A stretch of DNA of 64,000 nt from Bombella favorum (lineage in GTDB: Bacteria > Pseudomonadota > Alphaproteobacteria > Acetobacterales > Acetobacteraceae): positions 434,001 through 498,000 of the forward strand of contig NZ_NWUS01000001.1 of NCBI RefSeq assembly GCF_014048475.1, written 5' to 3'. The notes beneath the pieces were generated by a model. That model saw only the letters and a program-made list of their open reading frames with translations. It was not told where the DNA came from and did no database searches. Below, one piece after another: positions 32,101 to 39,969 of this stretch. Every line of letters begins with the position of its first letter. Positions within the stretch are counted from its first letter, which is position 1. Made by a program: the position numbers and the translations under genes.

Positions 32101-32651
32101 AGATCCAGCCGGACAGGCTCACCTGCATCCGCAGGATAAAGATCGAAGATGCTGCCCCGCATGGCGAATTCGCCACGCTCCATCACCGTATCTACACGGC
32201 TATAACCGCTGGCAACGAGCTGTTCTGCCAATTTCGCTACATCCAGCGTATCGCCAACCTTCACATGAATAGTCTGTCCCGCAAAAGCCGCACGAGGTGG
32301 CACACGCTGAAGCATGGCGTGTACGGTCGTCAGGACGATGCGCCCCGTTTCTGGTCGTGGTTCTAGCAGGTGGCTCAGCGTGGAGACACGTTCAGCCACG
32401 ATGGAAGGGTTAGGCGAAATACGGTCATAAGGCAGACAGTCCCATGCCGGGAAACGTAGGACAGAAACCTCCGGCACCAGCCAGCCCAGCATGTCCGCCA
32501 GAGACGCAAGGGCGGCATCATCATGGGCCACATGCACCAGCGTCCCCTTATGTTCAGACAAACGCTGACGAAGCAGAAATGCCACCGCACCATCAGGCAC
32601 CCCCCAGACTGTCGGACCAAAGGACGCAGTGACGGAACGATCGGCAGGCAT
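29157..32651 (-). CDS. mfd: Transcription-repair coupling factor
   Basis: Removes RNA polymerase stalled at DNA damage and recruits UvrA. The 1164-residue protein begins with the UvrB-like module (about 1-330), then the RNA polymerase interaction domain and CarD-like linker (about 475-550; DLVVHEEYGIGRYVG), the helicase motor with Walker A GDVGFGKTEVALRAAF near residue 635, DEEQHFGVSHKEKLK, SATPLPRTLQLSLSG and GRVGRAKQRGYAYL, and the C-terminal TRCF domain. Length is normal. It diverges from recG with a 114-base gap. Confidence 0.97.
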   Translation of the reverse strand: MPADRSVTASFGPTVWGVPDGAVAFLLRQRLSEHKGTLVHVAHDDAALASLADMLGWLVPEVSVLRFPAWDCLPYDRISPNPSIVAERVSTLSHLLEPRPETGRIVLTTVHAMLQRVPPRAAFAGQTIHVKVGDTLDVAKLAEQLVASGYSRVDTVMERGEFAMRGSIFDLYPADAGEPVRLDLFGDEVDNIRSFDAATQRSTDKRTGFSLTPVSEYALDQSSLSRFQTGWRDVFGVGAMEDVLYRQLLEGRRASGAEHYLPLFHDGDGQHMETLLDYLPDAALSFERDTPDILTARLDMIADHYQARCAAGHEGELPYRPLPPHRLYLNRHGWDGMLQGHPTVLLSPFAQPDGAEGVDAGYRPGPVFASMGGAGREGVFQQFSLHVQDWAKQGRRTYLTAWSNGSRERISTLLRDHDIPCESFDDWAQAAGMARGAVGLVVLGMERGFTGERLAFVSEQDLLGERLARPPRRRRKGNDFITQIGEISESDLVVHEEYGIGRYVGLETVREGRVAHDYLSILYDGEQRLLLPVENIDLLSRFGSEQGTVQLDRLGGSSWQARKAKMKTRLREMAGELIRTAAARAMKEAPIMAPAEGMWDEFCARFPFMETEDQSRAIADVLEDLSSGKPMDRLVCGDVGFGKTEVALRAAFVAAMSGMQVAVVVPTTLLARQHYIGFKKRFEGLPVKVEQLSRMVTAKEATKVREGLADGTVDIVIGTHALLSKAVSFERLGMLIIDEEQHFGVSHKEKLKALREDVHVLTLSATPLPRTLQLSLSGVREMSLIATPPTDRLSVRTFITPFDRVMIHEAIQRERFRGGQVFCVVPRLTDMRHMADRLREIVPDARITEAHGRLTPTELETVMTEFSEGKYDILLSTNIVESGLDMPRVNTIIIHRADMFGLGQLYQLRGRVGRAKQRGYAYLTWPQTHVLSASSVKRLEIMQTLDSLGAGFTLASHDLDLRGAGNLLGDEQSGHIKEVGIELYQQMLQDAVTDLRRMRNESEEEDTGWTPNIILGLPVLLPEEYVKDLPVRLGLYRRIAALKDEADVDAMRVELVDRFGPLPQEVENLLDVVMIKKLCRETGVERLEAGPKGMVLQFRKNKFGNPDGLIRWAARNEKAGVKIRPDHKLAMVREMTNAVRISMARKILASLTKLLDKVRPADAG

Positions 32652-32765
32652 CAGCGCAAGCTCTCCACTCGTGAAAAGGACATTTTTATTATTAGCCGGT
32701 TTTGCTACCCTATAGCCCTCCCTAAGCCCCCTGTCAGCCCAGAAGCCGCTACACCTCTCGATGCC

Positions 32766-34868
32766 ATGCCCCTAGCTCCCCCTTCCGCACGGATCGCCCC
32801 CCTTCTGGCTCCCATAAGCAGTTTGCCAGGGATAGGGCCACGCCATGCCACAATGCTCAATAAAATCAGCGGCGGGAAACGAATTATCGACCTGCTCTTT
32901 ACCCTACCGGAAAAGCTGATCGACCGGCGCAGGCTCATGACCCTTGCCGAGGGCAAAACATTACTGGCAGGCGATATCCTGACAAGCCATGTGCATGTCG
33001 TTGGCGTCCGCCGCCCTACCCGTGCCTCCCAGCCAACCATCCTAACCACCCGAGACAATACCGGCACACTGGAAATCACCTTCTTCCAAAAAGGACGTCT
33101 TTTCCTACCACCAGAGGGGACGGAAATCCTCGTCTCTGGCCGGGTAGGCCATTATCACGACCGGCTAACCCTTTCCCGCCCGGATCACATCATGGCTTGG
33201 GAGAAGAAAGACAACTTCCCATGGCTGGAACCGGTATGGCCCCTAACGGCAGGTCTGTTCCCTTCCACTGTACGACGGGCCATGCAGGCAGCTTTAGCCC
33301 TAGTCCCTACTGATCTACCAGAATGGCTGGACCCACCTCTTATAAAAAAGCGAGATTGGCCTGATTTCGTCACAGCACTAGGATTGATGCACTTTCCCGA
33401 AACTCTCCCTGCGGACCAAGACCCCACGCCCATTCTTGAGCGTGCCCGTGCTCGGCTGGCAGCTGATGAAGTTCTGGCAGACCAGCTCTGCTTGGGGCTG
33501 GCCCGTATGCAGGCTAAAACACGGGCAGGCCGCTCGCTGGGGGGCGATGGCTCCTTACGTCACGCTTTACTGGAGCATTTCGGCCATAAACCAACCCCGG
33601 CCCAACATCGTGTCATGGCCGAAATCGCAGCGGACATGGAACGTCCCGCCCCCATGATGCGCCTGCTACAGGGCGATGTCGGAGCTGGAAAAACCCTTGT
33701 TGCCATGATGGCCATGCTCCAAGCTGTCGAAGCCGGAACACAGGCCGCCTTCATGGCCCCAACGGAAATCCTGGCCCAGCAACATGCCAGTACGTTCGAG
33801 GCCCTATGCCCCGTACCGTTCGTGTTTCTCAGCGGGTCTGTCAAAGGGAAAGCACGGCGGGTTGCATTAGCAAAACTGGCCGATGGTCATGCAAAAATCG
33901 CTATCGGCACCCATGCGCTTTTTCAGGATGGCGTCACTTTTGCCGATCTTGGACTCGCTGTGATTGATGAGCAACACCGCTTCGGGGTGGAGCAGCGCAT
34001 GAAACTAGCCAGTAAAGGCCCCGCTACGGACCTGCTTGTTATGACCGCCACTCCCATTCCCCGTACTCTCCAGCTTACAGAATGGGGAGAAATGGGGGTA
34101 AGCCGACTAGATAGCAAACCAGCCGGACGCCAGCCGATTCATACAACCGTGCATAATATGGGTAAGCTGGATGATATTTTTGCCGGGATAAAACGGGCAT
34201 TGGATCAAGGAAAACAGATATTCTGGGTCTGCCCACTCATAGAAGAAAGTGAGACCCAGAGTGCCGCAGCAGCAGAAGAACGCTGGGCCGAGCTGACAAA
34301 ACGTTTTGGCTCCATCATCGGGCTAGCGCATGGCAAACAGGACATCGACACACGGCAAAACGCCCTGACGGCCTTCCAGAAAGGACAGACCCGCCTGCTG
34401 GTCGCCACGACAGTCATCGAGGTCGGCGTGGATATTCCTAACGCCACCATCATGGTCATCGAGCAAGCTGAACGCTTCGGCCTTGCCCAGTTGCATCAGT
34501 TGCGTGGCCGTGTCGGCCGGGGGGCGCAGAAGTCCTTCTGCCTGCTACTGCACAGTGAGGGCACCAGCTTCACGGCTCAGCGGCGGCTCCACCTCCTGCG
34601 AGATACAGAAGATGGCTTCCTTATTGCCGATGAAGATTTCCGCATCCGTGGTGGGGGAGACCTGACGGGGAACCGTCAATCCGGCATGCCCGGGTTTCGT
34701 TTGACGGATCCAACCCGCCTCTCCCTGCTTCTAACAGCCATGCGGCAGGACAGTCAGCGTGAGCTAACCCGTGACCCTGAGCTAACCAGCCCCAGAGGGC
34801 TGGCCCTTCAGGACCTTCTACATATATTTGACCGGGCCATGCCCAGCAGGCTGCTTGTATCGGGCTAA
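32766..34868 (+). CDS. recG: ATP-dependent DNA helicase RecG
   Basis: Remodels stalled replication forks and branched DNA. The 700 residues have the wedge/OB region (about 25-190, starting LPGIGPRHATMLNKI) and the superfamily 2 motor with GDVGAGKTLVAMMAM near residue 304, IDEQHRFGVEQRMKL, MTATPIPRTLQLTEWGEMG, and GRVGRGAQKSFCLLL. The reading frame is open for 81 more codons upstream, running into the start of mfd, but the ATG at 32766 gives the family length and keeps the promoter gap free. It is divergent from mfd. Confidence 0.95.
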   Translation: MPLAPPSARIAPLLAPISSLPGIGPRHATMLNKISGGKRIIDLLFTLPEKLIDRRRLMTLAEGKTLLAGDILTSHVHVVGVRRPTRASQPTILTTRDNTGTLEITFFQKGRLFLPPEGTEILVSGRVGHYHDRLTLSRPDHIMAWEKKDNFPWLEPVWPLTAGLFPSTVRRAMQAALALVPTDLPEWLDPPLIKKRDWPDFVTALGLMHFPETLPADQDPTPILERARARLAADEVLADQLCLGLARMQAKTRAGRSLGGDGSLRHALLEHFGHKPTPAQHRVMAEIAADMERPAPMMRLLQGDVGAGKTLVAMMAMLQAVEAGTQAAFMAPTEILAQQHASTFEALCPVPFVFLSGSVKGKARRVALAKLADGHAKIAIGTHALFQDGVTFADLGLAVIDEQHRFGVEQRMKLASKGPATDLLVMTATPIPRTLQLTEWGEMGVSRLDSKPAGRQPIHTTVHNMGKLDDIFAGIKRALDQGKQIFWVCPLIEESETQSAAAAEERWAELTKRFGSIIGLAHGKQDIDTRQNALTAFQKGQTRLLVATTVIEVGVDIPNATIMVIEQAERFGLAQLHQLRGRVGRGAQKSFCLLLHSEGTSFTAQRRLHLLRDTEDGFLIADEDFRIRGGGDLTGNRQSGMPGFRLTDPTRLSLLLTAMRQDSQRELTRDPELTSPRGLALQDLLHIFDRAMPSRLLVSG

Positions 34869-35148
34869 ACAACCCGAAAAATACATACAAATCGTTAATT
34901 ACTATCAGTACAGCTACAAACTTACATTATCACTATCTGCAAAACCGACTTCCGGACAAATATTCCTTAGAATACAGCCCACAATAACGACGGAAAAAAA
35001 TTATCATAATTTCATCTTTTTCCTTATGGCGTAATTAGAAAAACATGCTACCGTCAGCAATGGAACATGCAGGCATGTTTCAACATAAGACCCCGAGGGG
35101 GCAGACCAACTGCTCCCTCCCTGATGACCCCAGTACGGGACGAGACCC
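34869..35148 (+). promoter_or_regulatory. AT-rich upstream region and structured leader of the cold-shock gene
   Basis: 280 bases without a gene. The first 170 are AT rich. A perfect palindrome AAATTAT-C-ATAATTT lies at 34998-35012; the sequence TTTCAT-16-TAATTA just after could be a weak promoter. Further down, AACATGC-AG-GCATGTT (35064-35079) forms a perfect hairpin, and GGGGGCAG (35098-35105) can pair with CTGCTCCC, both in the likely 5' leader before the TTG start at 35149. Long structured leaders are common in cold-shock genes, where they act as temperature switches. Confidence 0.5.
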
Positions 35149-35844
35149 TTGAGAAATAATAGATCCGACCGCAGCTCCTTTTCCTCTCGCCGCGGCGGCT
35201 TTGACCGCGATTTCATGACCCAGCCTTCTTACTTTGACGATCGCGGCAGTTACGATGCACCGCGCGGTGGTGGTAATTTTGGCGGTGGTGCACCCCGCCG
35301 TGGTGGTGGCCGTGGTGGCCCGCAGATCACCCCGACAGGCCCGGAGATCACCGGCACTGTTAAATGGTTCAACACAGAGCGTGGCTTCGGCTTCGTAGGG
35401 TTGAGCGATGGCAGTGGTGATGTGTTCCTCCATGCCAACACTATCAGCGCCCTCGGCCATGCCGAGCCAGCACCGGGTACGACGGTCGTCGTCCGCGTTG
35501 GTCAGGGCCCCAAAGGCCGCCAGGTGGCCGAAGTGCTTTCTGTCGATGCCAGCACAGCTACAGCAGAAGCCCCCCGCCGCCAATCTGCTCCTATGCGCCA
35601 GGAGCGTTTTAGCCCCGCTCCCGACCTCTCCCAGGCTGAAGAGATGCGCGGGATCGTCAAGTGGTACAACACCACAAAGGGTTTCGGTTTCATCACGCCG
35701 GAAACTGGCGGCAAGGATGTGTTCGTTCACGCCTCCGCTCTGGAGCGTTCCGGCCTTCACGGCCTCTCTGACGGCCAGCCGGTCGGCATGAAGGTTGTTC
35801 AGGGACATAAAGGCCCTGAGGCTGTACAGATTACTGCCGAATAA
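35149..35844 (+). CDS. Protein with two cold-shock domains and a Gly/Arg-rich N-terminus
   Basis: A 231-residue nucleic-acid-binding protein. Residues 1-65 are Arg/Gly rich (SRRGGFDRD, RGGGNFGGG, RRGGGRGG), then cold-shock domain 1 (about 68-130; GTVKWFNTERGFGFV, DVFLHANTI) and cold-shock domain 2 (about 163-229; GIVKWYNTTKGFGFI, DVFVHASAL). Both domains keep the RNP1/RNP2 aromatic residues. The start is TTG at 35149 with GGGACGAGA upstream; an internal ATG (35215) would lose part of the Gly/Arg tract. The Arg-Gly tract probably adds RNA affinity. A strong terminator follows. Confidence 0.88.
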   Translation: MRNNRSDRSSFSSRRGGFDRDFMTQPSYFDDRGSYDAPRGGGNFGGGAPRRGGGRGGPQITPTGPEITGTVKWFNTERGFGFVGLSDGSGDVFLHANTISALGHAEPAPGTTVVVRVGQGPKGRQVAEVLSVDASTATAEAPRRQSAPMRQERFSPAPDLSQAEEMRGIVKWYNTTKGFGFITPETGGKDVFVHASALERSGLHGLSDGQPVGMKVVQGHKGPEAVQITAE

Positions 35845-35868
35845 AATAGCGGTATAAGCTGTTCAAAG

Positions 35869-35905
35869 AAAAACCCCACGTTCTTATTAGAGCGTGGGGT
35901 TTTTC
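35869..35905. terminator. Bidirectional terminator between the cold-shock gene and smpB
   Basis: AAAAACCCCACG pairs with CGTGGGGTTTTT, extended inward by TTCT/AGAG pairing, with A and T runs at both ends; ends the cold-shock transcript and, on the other strand, smpB. Confidence 0.88.
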
Positions 35906-35931
35906 ATATTGGCTACTTTGCCAGCGGGGAA

Positions 35932-36435
35932 TCAGTAATCCCCCCGCCCTTTATTTCTCAGAAGACGGGCCTTGTCCCGCTGCCAATCACGGTCGGCGAT
36001 GGCGTGCCGCTTATCTTCTTTCTTACGCCCCTTACCAAGACCAAGCGTTACCTTGGCCATACCACGGGCATTGAAATGAATATCCAGCGGTACCAAAGAC
36101 GCCCCCGCTTTGGTGATCTCCCCGATATATTTCGCCAGCTGCTTACGGTGCAGCAAGAGTTTGCGAGGGGCCCGTGTATCAAACCGGGACAAAACGCCCC
36201 CCTGATATTCAGGAATATACGAGTTGATGAGCCACAACTCACCATCCCGCTCGATAGCGTAAGCCTCACTCAAGGTCGCACGCCCCATGCGCAGACTCTT
36301 GACCTCTGGTCCTTTGAGGACGAGCCCCGCCTCCACAGTTTCCAAAATACTATAATTAAAACGGGCTTTACGATTCTGTGCGGCAATGCCGTGCGAAATC
36401 AGCCCGCCTTTTGTCTTTTTCTTGCTGGCTGCCAT
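35932..36435 (-). CDS. smpB: SsrA-binding protein
   Basis: Binds tmRNA and brings it to stalled ribosomes for rescue. The 167 residues show the SmpB core: ETVEAGLVLKGPEVKSLR, NSYIPEY, PRKLLLHRKQL, LVPLDIHFNARGMAKVTLGLGKG and the basic tail KKEDKRHAIADRDWQRDKARLLR. A long in-frame upstream extension is ignored; the ATG at 36435 (MAASKKKTKGGL) fits the family. It follows dapA by 11 bases, so they are co-transcribed. Confidence 0.96.
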   Translation of the reverse strand: MAASKKKTKGGLISHGIAAQNRKARFNYSILETVEAGLVLKGPEVKSLRMGRATLSEAYAIERDGELWLINSYIPEYQGGVLSRFDTRAPRKLLLHRKQLAKYIGEITKAGASLVPLDIHFNARGMAKVTLGLGKGRKKEDKRHAIADRDWQRDKARLLRNKGRGDY

Positions 36436-36446
36436 GACGTTACGTC

Positions 36447-37346
36447 TTAATCCAGAAGGCCAAGTGAATGCAGGGCAGCATCCACACGCTTCTTTGTGGC
36501 TTCGGTAGGCTCCACCATAGGCAGACGAAGCGTTGATTCGCACAACCCAAGACGGGACATCGCATATTTAGCCGGGGCCGGGCTGGTCTCGGCAAACAGG
36601 GCATCATGCAGTGGCATCAATCTGTCCTGAAGGGCGATAGCTTCCTGCACCTTCCCCTCCTGCCACAAACGATGCATCTGCGAGCAGAGGTCCGGCACCA
36701 CATTAGACGTCACACTAATGCACCCATGCCCACCGGCGGCCAGGAAAGACAGAATCGTCCCATCTTCACCTGAAAGCTGATTAAACTCCGCACCAGCTTC
36801 ACGCCGTACGGCGATCGGGCGTGTCAGGTTGGCCGTGGCATCCTTCGTCCCGACGATATTCGGGTGCTTAGCCAAACGGCCCAGCGTCTCCGGGGTTAGG
36901 TCCACAACGGAGCGACCTGGGATACAATACAGCCAAAGCGGCAGCGGTGTCGCATCAGCTACCGTCATGAAATGACGATACAGCCCTTCCTGTGTCGGCT
37001 TGTTATAATAAGGAACAACCACCAGCAGAGCATCCGCCCCCACCTTATGGGCGTGGCGAGCCATACCTACGGCCTCATGCGTGCTGTTGGAGCCTGCACC
37101 GGCCATCACCAGGGCACGGCCAGCGGCCACCTCCACACAATGTTCAATAACCCGGCCATGTTCTTCATGAGAAAGGGTCGGGCTTTCCCCTGTCGTGCCA
37201 GAAGGAATGAGACCTGTCGTGCCCCCCTGAATCTGACGTTCAATCAGCCGGGTGGCGGCCTGCTCATCGAGCGTGCCATCCTTCTTCATGGGAGTGATTA
37301 AGGCGGTCAGTGAACCGTGGTAACGCTCATTAATAGTCCGTGCCAT
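36447..37346 (-). CDS. dapA: 4-hydroxy-tetrahydrodipicolinate synthase
   Basis: Condenses pyruvate with aspartate semialdehyde toward diaminopimelate and lysine, needed for peptidoglycan. The 299-residue protein has LITPMKKDGTLD, GTTGESPTLSHEEH, YYNKPTQEGLYRHF (Tyr) and the Schiff-base Lys168 in VGTKDAT. The ATG at 37346 is preceded by GGAGAG; an in-frame start 21 bases further upstream is less likely. It is followed by smpB, a common alphaproteobacterial pair. Confidence 0.96.
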   Translation of the reverse strand: MARTINERYHGSLTALITPMKKDGTLDEQAATRLIERQIQGGTTGLIPSGTTGESPTLSHEEHGRVIEHCVEVAAGRALVMAGAGSNSTHEAVGMARHAHKVGADALLVVVPYYNKPTQEGLYRHFMTVADATPLPLWLYCIPGRSVVDLTPETLGRLAKHPNIVGTKDATANLTRPIAVRREAGAEFNQLSGEDGTILSFLAAGGHGCISVTSNVVPDLCSQMHRLWQEGKVQEAIALQDRLMPLHDALFAETSPAPAKYAMSRLGLCESTLRLPMVEPTEATKKRVDAALHSLGLLD

Positions 37347-37415
37347 TTCTTTACTCTCCGCCCTCATCCCTGCGCGTCAATCTCATAAGTTGGCCTAACC
37401 AACCAATATCTGACT

Positions 37416-37421
37416 ATTATA
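37416..37421 (-). promoter_or_regulatory. Possible -10 box for dapA-smpB
   Basis: On the minus strand a perfect TATAAT lies 70 bases before the dapA ATG in the 100-base pheA-dapA gap. The -35 is poor. A small GTTGG-CCTAA-CCAAC hairpin (37388-37402) lies between it and the gene. Confidence 0.4.
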
Positions 37422-37446
37422 GTGAGACCTCCTCTTTGGAGAAAGG

Positions 37447-38286
37447 TCACATATCATTCCGAAACGAGCTCCGGGGGTACGTCCCCAGAACGTGATACCC
37501 CTGACTGGCTTCAGCCAGTGCCAAAAGAGCATCCTGCACCCGCTGGTCATTCAACGCTCCTTCAATATCCATCAGGAAGCGAGATGCCTCGAAGGAGCCC
37601 CCCAGCATATAGCTCTCAATCCGTGTCATGTTGACCCCATAGCGGGCAAAACAGGTCAGCACATCACACAACGCCCCCGGAACATGACGGACATGGACGA
37701 TCAAAGTCGTCATCATAAGGTGTCCTGTTTCAGGTTCCACGACAGCTTCAGGCGGTGCAACACGGTAAAAACGGGTCGTGTTATGGGCGGCATCCTCCAC
37801 ATTGCGGCGAAGAATCTCAAGCCCATTCAGCTCTCCAGCAAGAGAGGAAGCAACGGCGGCATCTTCCTTGCGCCCCCAGCTTGCTACCAGCTCAGCAGCC
37901 CCTGCCGTGTCGAACTCCGTCACCGGCTCCAGGTCATATGTTTCCAAAAGGCCCCGCACCTGTGCCATGGCAACAGGATGGGTATGGACACGCTTTACAT
38001 CCTCAATCCGTGCCCCTTTTACTCCCAACAAACAATGTTCCACCCGCTGAAAATGCTCTCCCACAATTTTTAGCCCTGCCTCTGGCAAAAGAGCATGAAT
38101 CTCCGCCACACGGCCGGCAAGTGAGTTCTCACAAGGCAGCAGAGCTTCATCTGCCAGCCCATCCCGCACGGCTTCAATCGTTTCGGCAAAACTGCGGCAG
38201 GGTAATGTCTCCCAGCCCGGACGTGTCGCCCGACAGGCAAGGTCAGAATAGGCCCCCGGCCGCCCTTGAAATGCAATTACTGGCAT
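37447..38286 (-). CDS. pheA: Prephenate dehydratase
   Basis: Decarboxylates and dehydrates prephenate to phenylpyruvate for phenylalanine. The 279-residue protein is the monofunctional type: a PDT domain (1-180; AFQGRPGAYSDLACR, LPCENSLAGRV, HPVAMAQV, NTTRFYRV) and a C-terminal ACT domain (about 195-270; HVPGALCDVL, ESYMLGGSFEASRFLMDIEG) that gives phenylalanine feedback. No chorismate mutase domain is fused. Its ATG starts inside the 3' end of kdsB, a 10-base overlap. Confidence 0.94.
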   Translation of the reverse strand: MPVIAFQGRPGAYSDLACRATRPGWETLPCRSFAETIEAVRDGLADEALLPCENSLAGRVAEIHALLPEAGLKIVGEHFQRVEHCLLGVKGARIEDVKRVHTHPVAMAQVRGLLETYDLEPVTEFDTAGAAELVASWGRKEDAAVASSLAGELNGLEILRRNVEDAAHNTTRFYRVAPPEAVVEPETGHLMMTTLIVHVRHVPGALCDVLTCFARYGVNMTRIESYMLGGSFEASRFLMDIEGALNDQRVQDALLALAEASQGYHVLGTYPRSSFRNDM

Positions 38287-39026
38287 AATGCCTGCTCCCT
38301 GACACTCGCTCTGACCCGTGCAAGGTCCTCTGGCGTATCCACACCCAGCGGGGCGGTTTCAATCCGAGCACAACCGATCGTCATGCCAGCCTCCAGCGCA
38401 CGAAGCTGCTCCAGCTTTTCCCGTACCTCCAACCCGGATGGCGGCAATGTGACAAACCGAGCCAGCGCCTCGCAACGCCACGCATAAACACCCACATGGT
38501 GCCAATATGCCCCCTCCCCCCACGGAATCACGGACCGGGAAAAATAGAGTGCCCTCGCCACATCCTCATCATTCCGAAAGGTGCACGCGACCTTCACGAC
38601 CGAATCGGCATCTCGTTCTGCCGGGCTCTGCACTGGGGCTACTAATGTCCCAATATCAAACTGCCCTTCTTCCAGCGGGCGTAGGGCCTGCCGGAGAGTG
38701 GTCGGCTCCACAAGGGGAAGATCACCCTGCAGATTGATAACACAATCATAGTGCCCCTGTGGGTCATAGGCTTTCAAAGCCGCCTGCACCCTGTCCGACC
38801 CGCTAGGCAGAGCGGGGTCTGTCAGAAGGGCTTCCACACCCGCCATACCGGCTACGGCCTGCCGGATTTCCTCATCACCTGCGGCAACGAGAACAGGCCC
38901 CAAACCAGCCGCCACAGCCCGGCGGGCGACATGAACGACCATGGCTTCACCATCAATCTCGGCCAAAGCCTTGCGTGGAAGCCGTGTGGAGGCAATTCTG
39001 GAGGGAATGACAATAATCGGTCGCAT
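38277..39026 (-). CDS. kdsB: 3-deoxy-manno-octulosonate cytidylyltransferase
   Basis: Activates KDO as CMP-KDO for LPS inner core assembly, using CTP. The 249 residues start PIIVIPSRIASTRLPRKALA (nucleotide-binding) and contain VINLQGDLPLVEPTTL, where other KdsB proteins usually show NVQGDEP, so the loop is slightly divergent. Further along come YFSRSVIPWG, HHVGVYAWR and IGCARIETAPLGVDTPEDLARVR. The ATG at 39026 is used since the 12 extra upstream codons are not family-like. It overlaps pheA by 10 bases and diverges from the hisN-like gene. Confidence 0.93.
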   Translation of the reverse strand: MRPIIVIPSRIASTRLPRKALAEIDGEAMVVHVARRAVAAGLGPVLVAAGDEEIRQAVAGMAGVEALLTDPALPSGSDRVQAALKAYDPQGHYDCVINLQGDLPLVEPTTLRQALRPLEEGQFDIGTLVAPVQSPAERDADSVVKVACTFRNDEDVARALYFSRSVIPWGEGAYWHHVGVYAWRCEALARFVTLPPSGLEVREKLEQLRALEAGMTIGCARIETAPLGVDTPEDLARVRASVREQALCQ

Positions 39027-39092
39027 AACTTCCTGATTGCCGTGTGGACTCGCCTGCGTCAATCAGCCCATCAGGAAAAAGGCGTAATCCTC

Positions 39093-39887
39093 ATGAGTCG
39101 GTCTAATCTTTCCTCCTACCTGGCCCTTGCCCAACATTGCGCCGATGCGGCCCGGCACGTCATCCTGCCTTACTTCCGCCAGTCCCTGACCATCCTCTCC
39201 AAAGAAGATGACAGCCCCGTCACGCGGGCGGACCGAGAGGCCGAAGCAGCCATGCGGGCTATTCTGGAAGAGCATACCCCCCATCATGCCATTCTGGGTG
39301 AAGAGGCCGGCGCTTCTGGTGCGTTAGGGAAAGACTGGCTCTGGGTGCTGGACCCCATAGATGGCACACGCTCCTTCGTCACCGGGCGGCCGAGCTTTAC
39401 AACGCTAGTATCCCTTTTCCATGAAGGCCGCCCTGTACTAGGGCTGATCGACCAGCCTGTTACCAACGAACGCTGGCTCGGGCTGGTAGGAGAGCCCAGC
39501 CGCTACATCGCCCCTCATCTACCCGGTACCATCGGCACCCGGCAGGATGTTCCTCTCAGGGAGGCAGAACTCTCCTGCACGGCACCAGAAATCTTTCGCC
39601 CTGTGCAATTCCAACAATTCCAGAGGCTTCAGAAAAAGGTCCGCCGGACATCATGGGGTGGTGATGCCTATGCTTATGGATTGCTGGCCCTTGGCCAGAT
39701 CGACCTCATTGCTGAAGATACGCTCAAACCGTGGGACTGGGGGCCACTCTCACCCATCATCACTGGGGCCGGTGGTAGCCTGACAGACTGGTCCGGTACT
39801 CCCCTGACACTAGAAAGTGAAGGGGCCATTCTGGCCTGTGCCAATGCAACCCTGCGTGATGAGGCCATACAGGCCCTTTCCTCTTAA
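39093..39887 (+). CDS. hisN: Inositol-monophosphatase-family phosphatase, probable histidinol-phosphatase
   Basis: A Mg2+-dependent phosphatase of 264 residues. Metal and active-site motifs are visible: SPVTRADREAE, ILGEEAG (Glu), WVLDPIDGTRSFVTG (Asp-Pro-Ile-Asp-Gly-Thr) and DLIAEDTLKPWDWGPLSPIITGAGG. The alphaproteobacterial members of this subgroup are usually HisN, the last-but-one step of histidine synthesis; inositol or other sugar phosphates cannot be excluded. A long in-frame extension upstream runs through the kdsB start and is not used. The ATG at 39093 is preceded by AGGAAAAAGG. Confidence 0.82.
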   Translation: MSRSNLSSYLALAQHCADAARHVILPYFRQSLTILSKEDDSPVTRADREAEAAMRAILEEHTPHHAILGEEAGASGALGKDWLWVLDPIDGTRSFVTGRPSFTTLVSLFHEGRPVLGLIDQPVTNERWLGLVGEPSRYIAPHLPGTIGTRQDVPLREAELSCTAPEIFRPVQFQQFQRLQKKVRRTSWGGDAYAYGLLALGQIDLIAEDTLKPWDWGPLSPIITGAGGSLTDWSGTPLTLESEGAILACANATLRDEAIQALSS

Positions 39888-39969
39888 CGATCTGTCCGTT
39901 ACAGATAAATAACGATTCTTCATGCGGTCACATCTGCTGGCCCGGTTACCACGATGAGGTTACCTGAAC

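Noticed and set aside
32523-32765. 81-residue N-terminal extension of recG overlapping mfd
   Set aside because: It is unlike RecG, lies across the mfd start and promoter gap, and the ATG at 32766 gives the family length.
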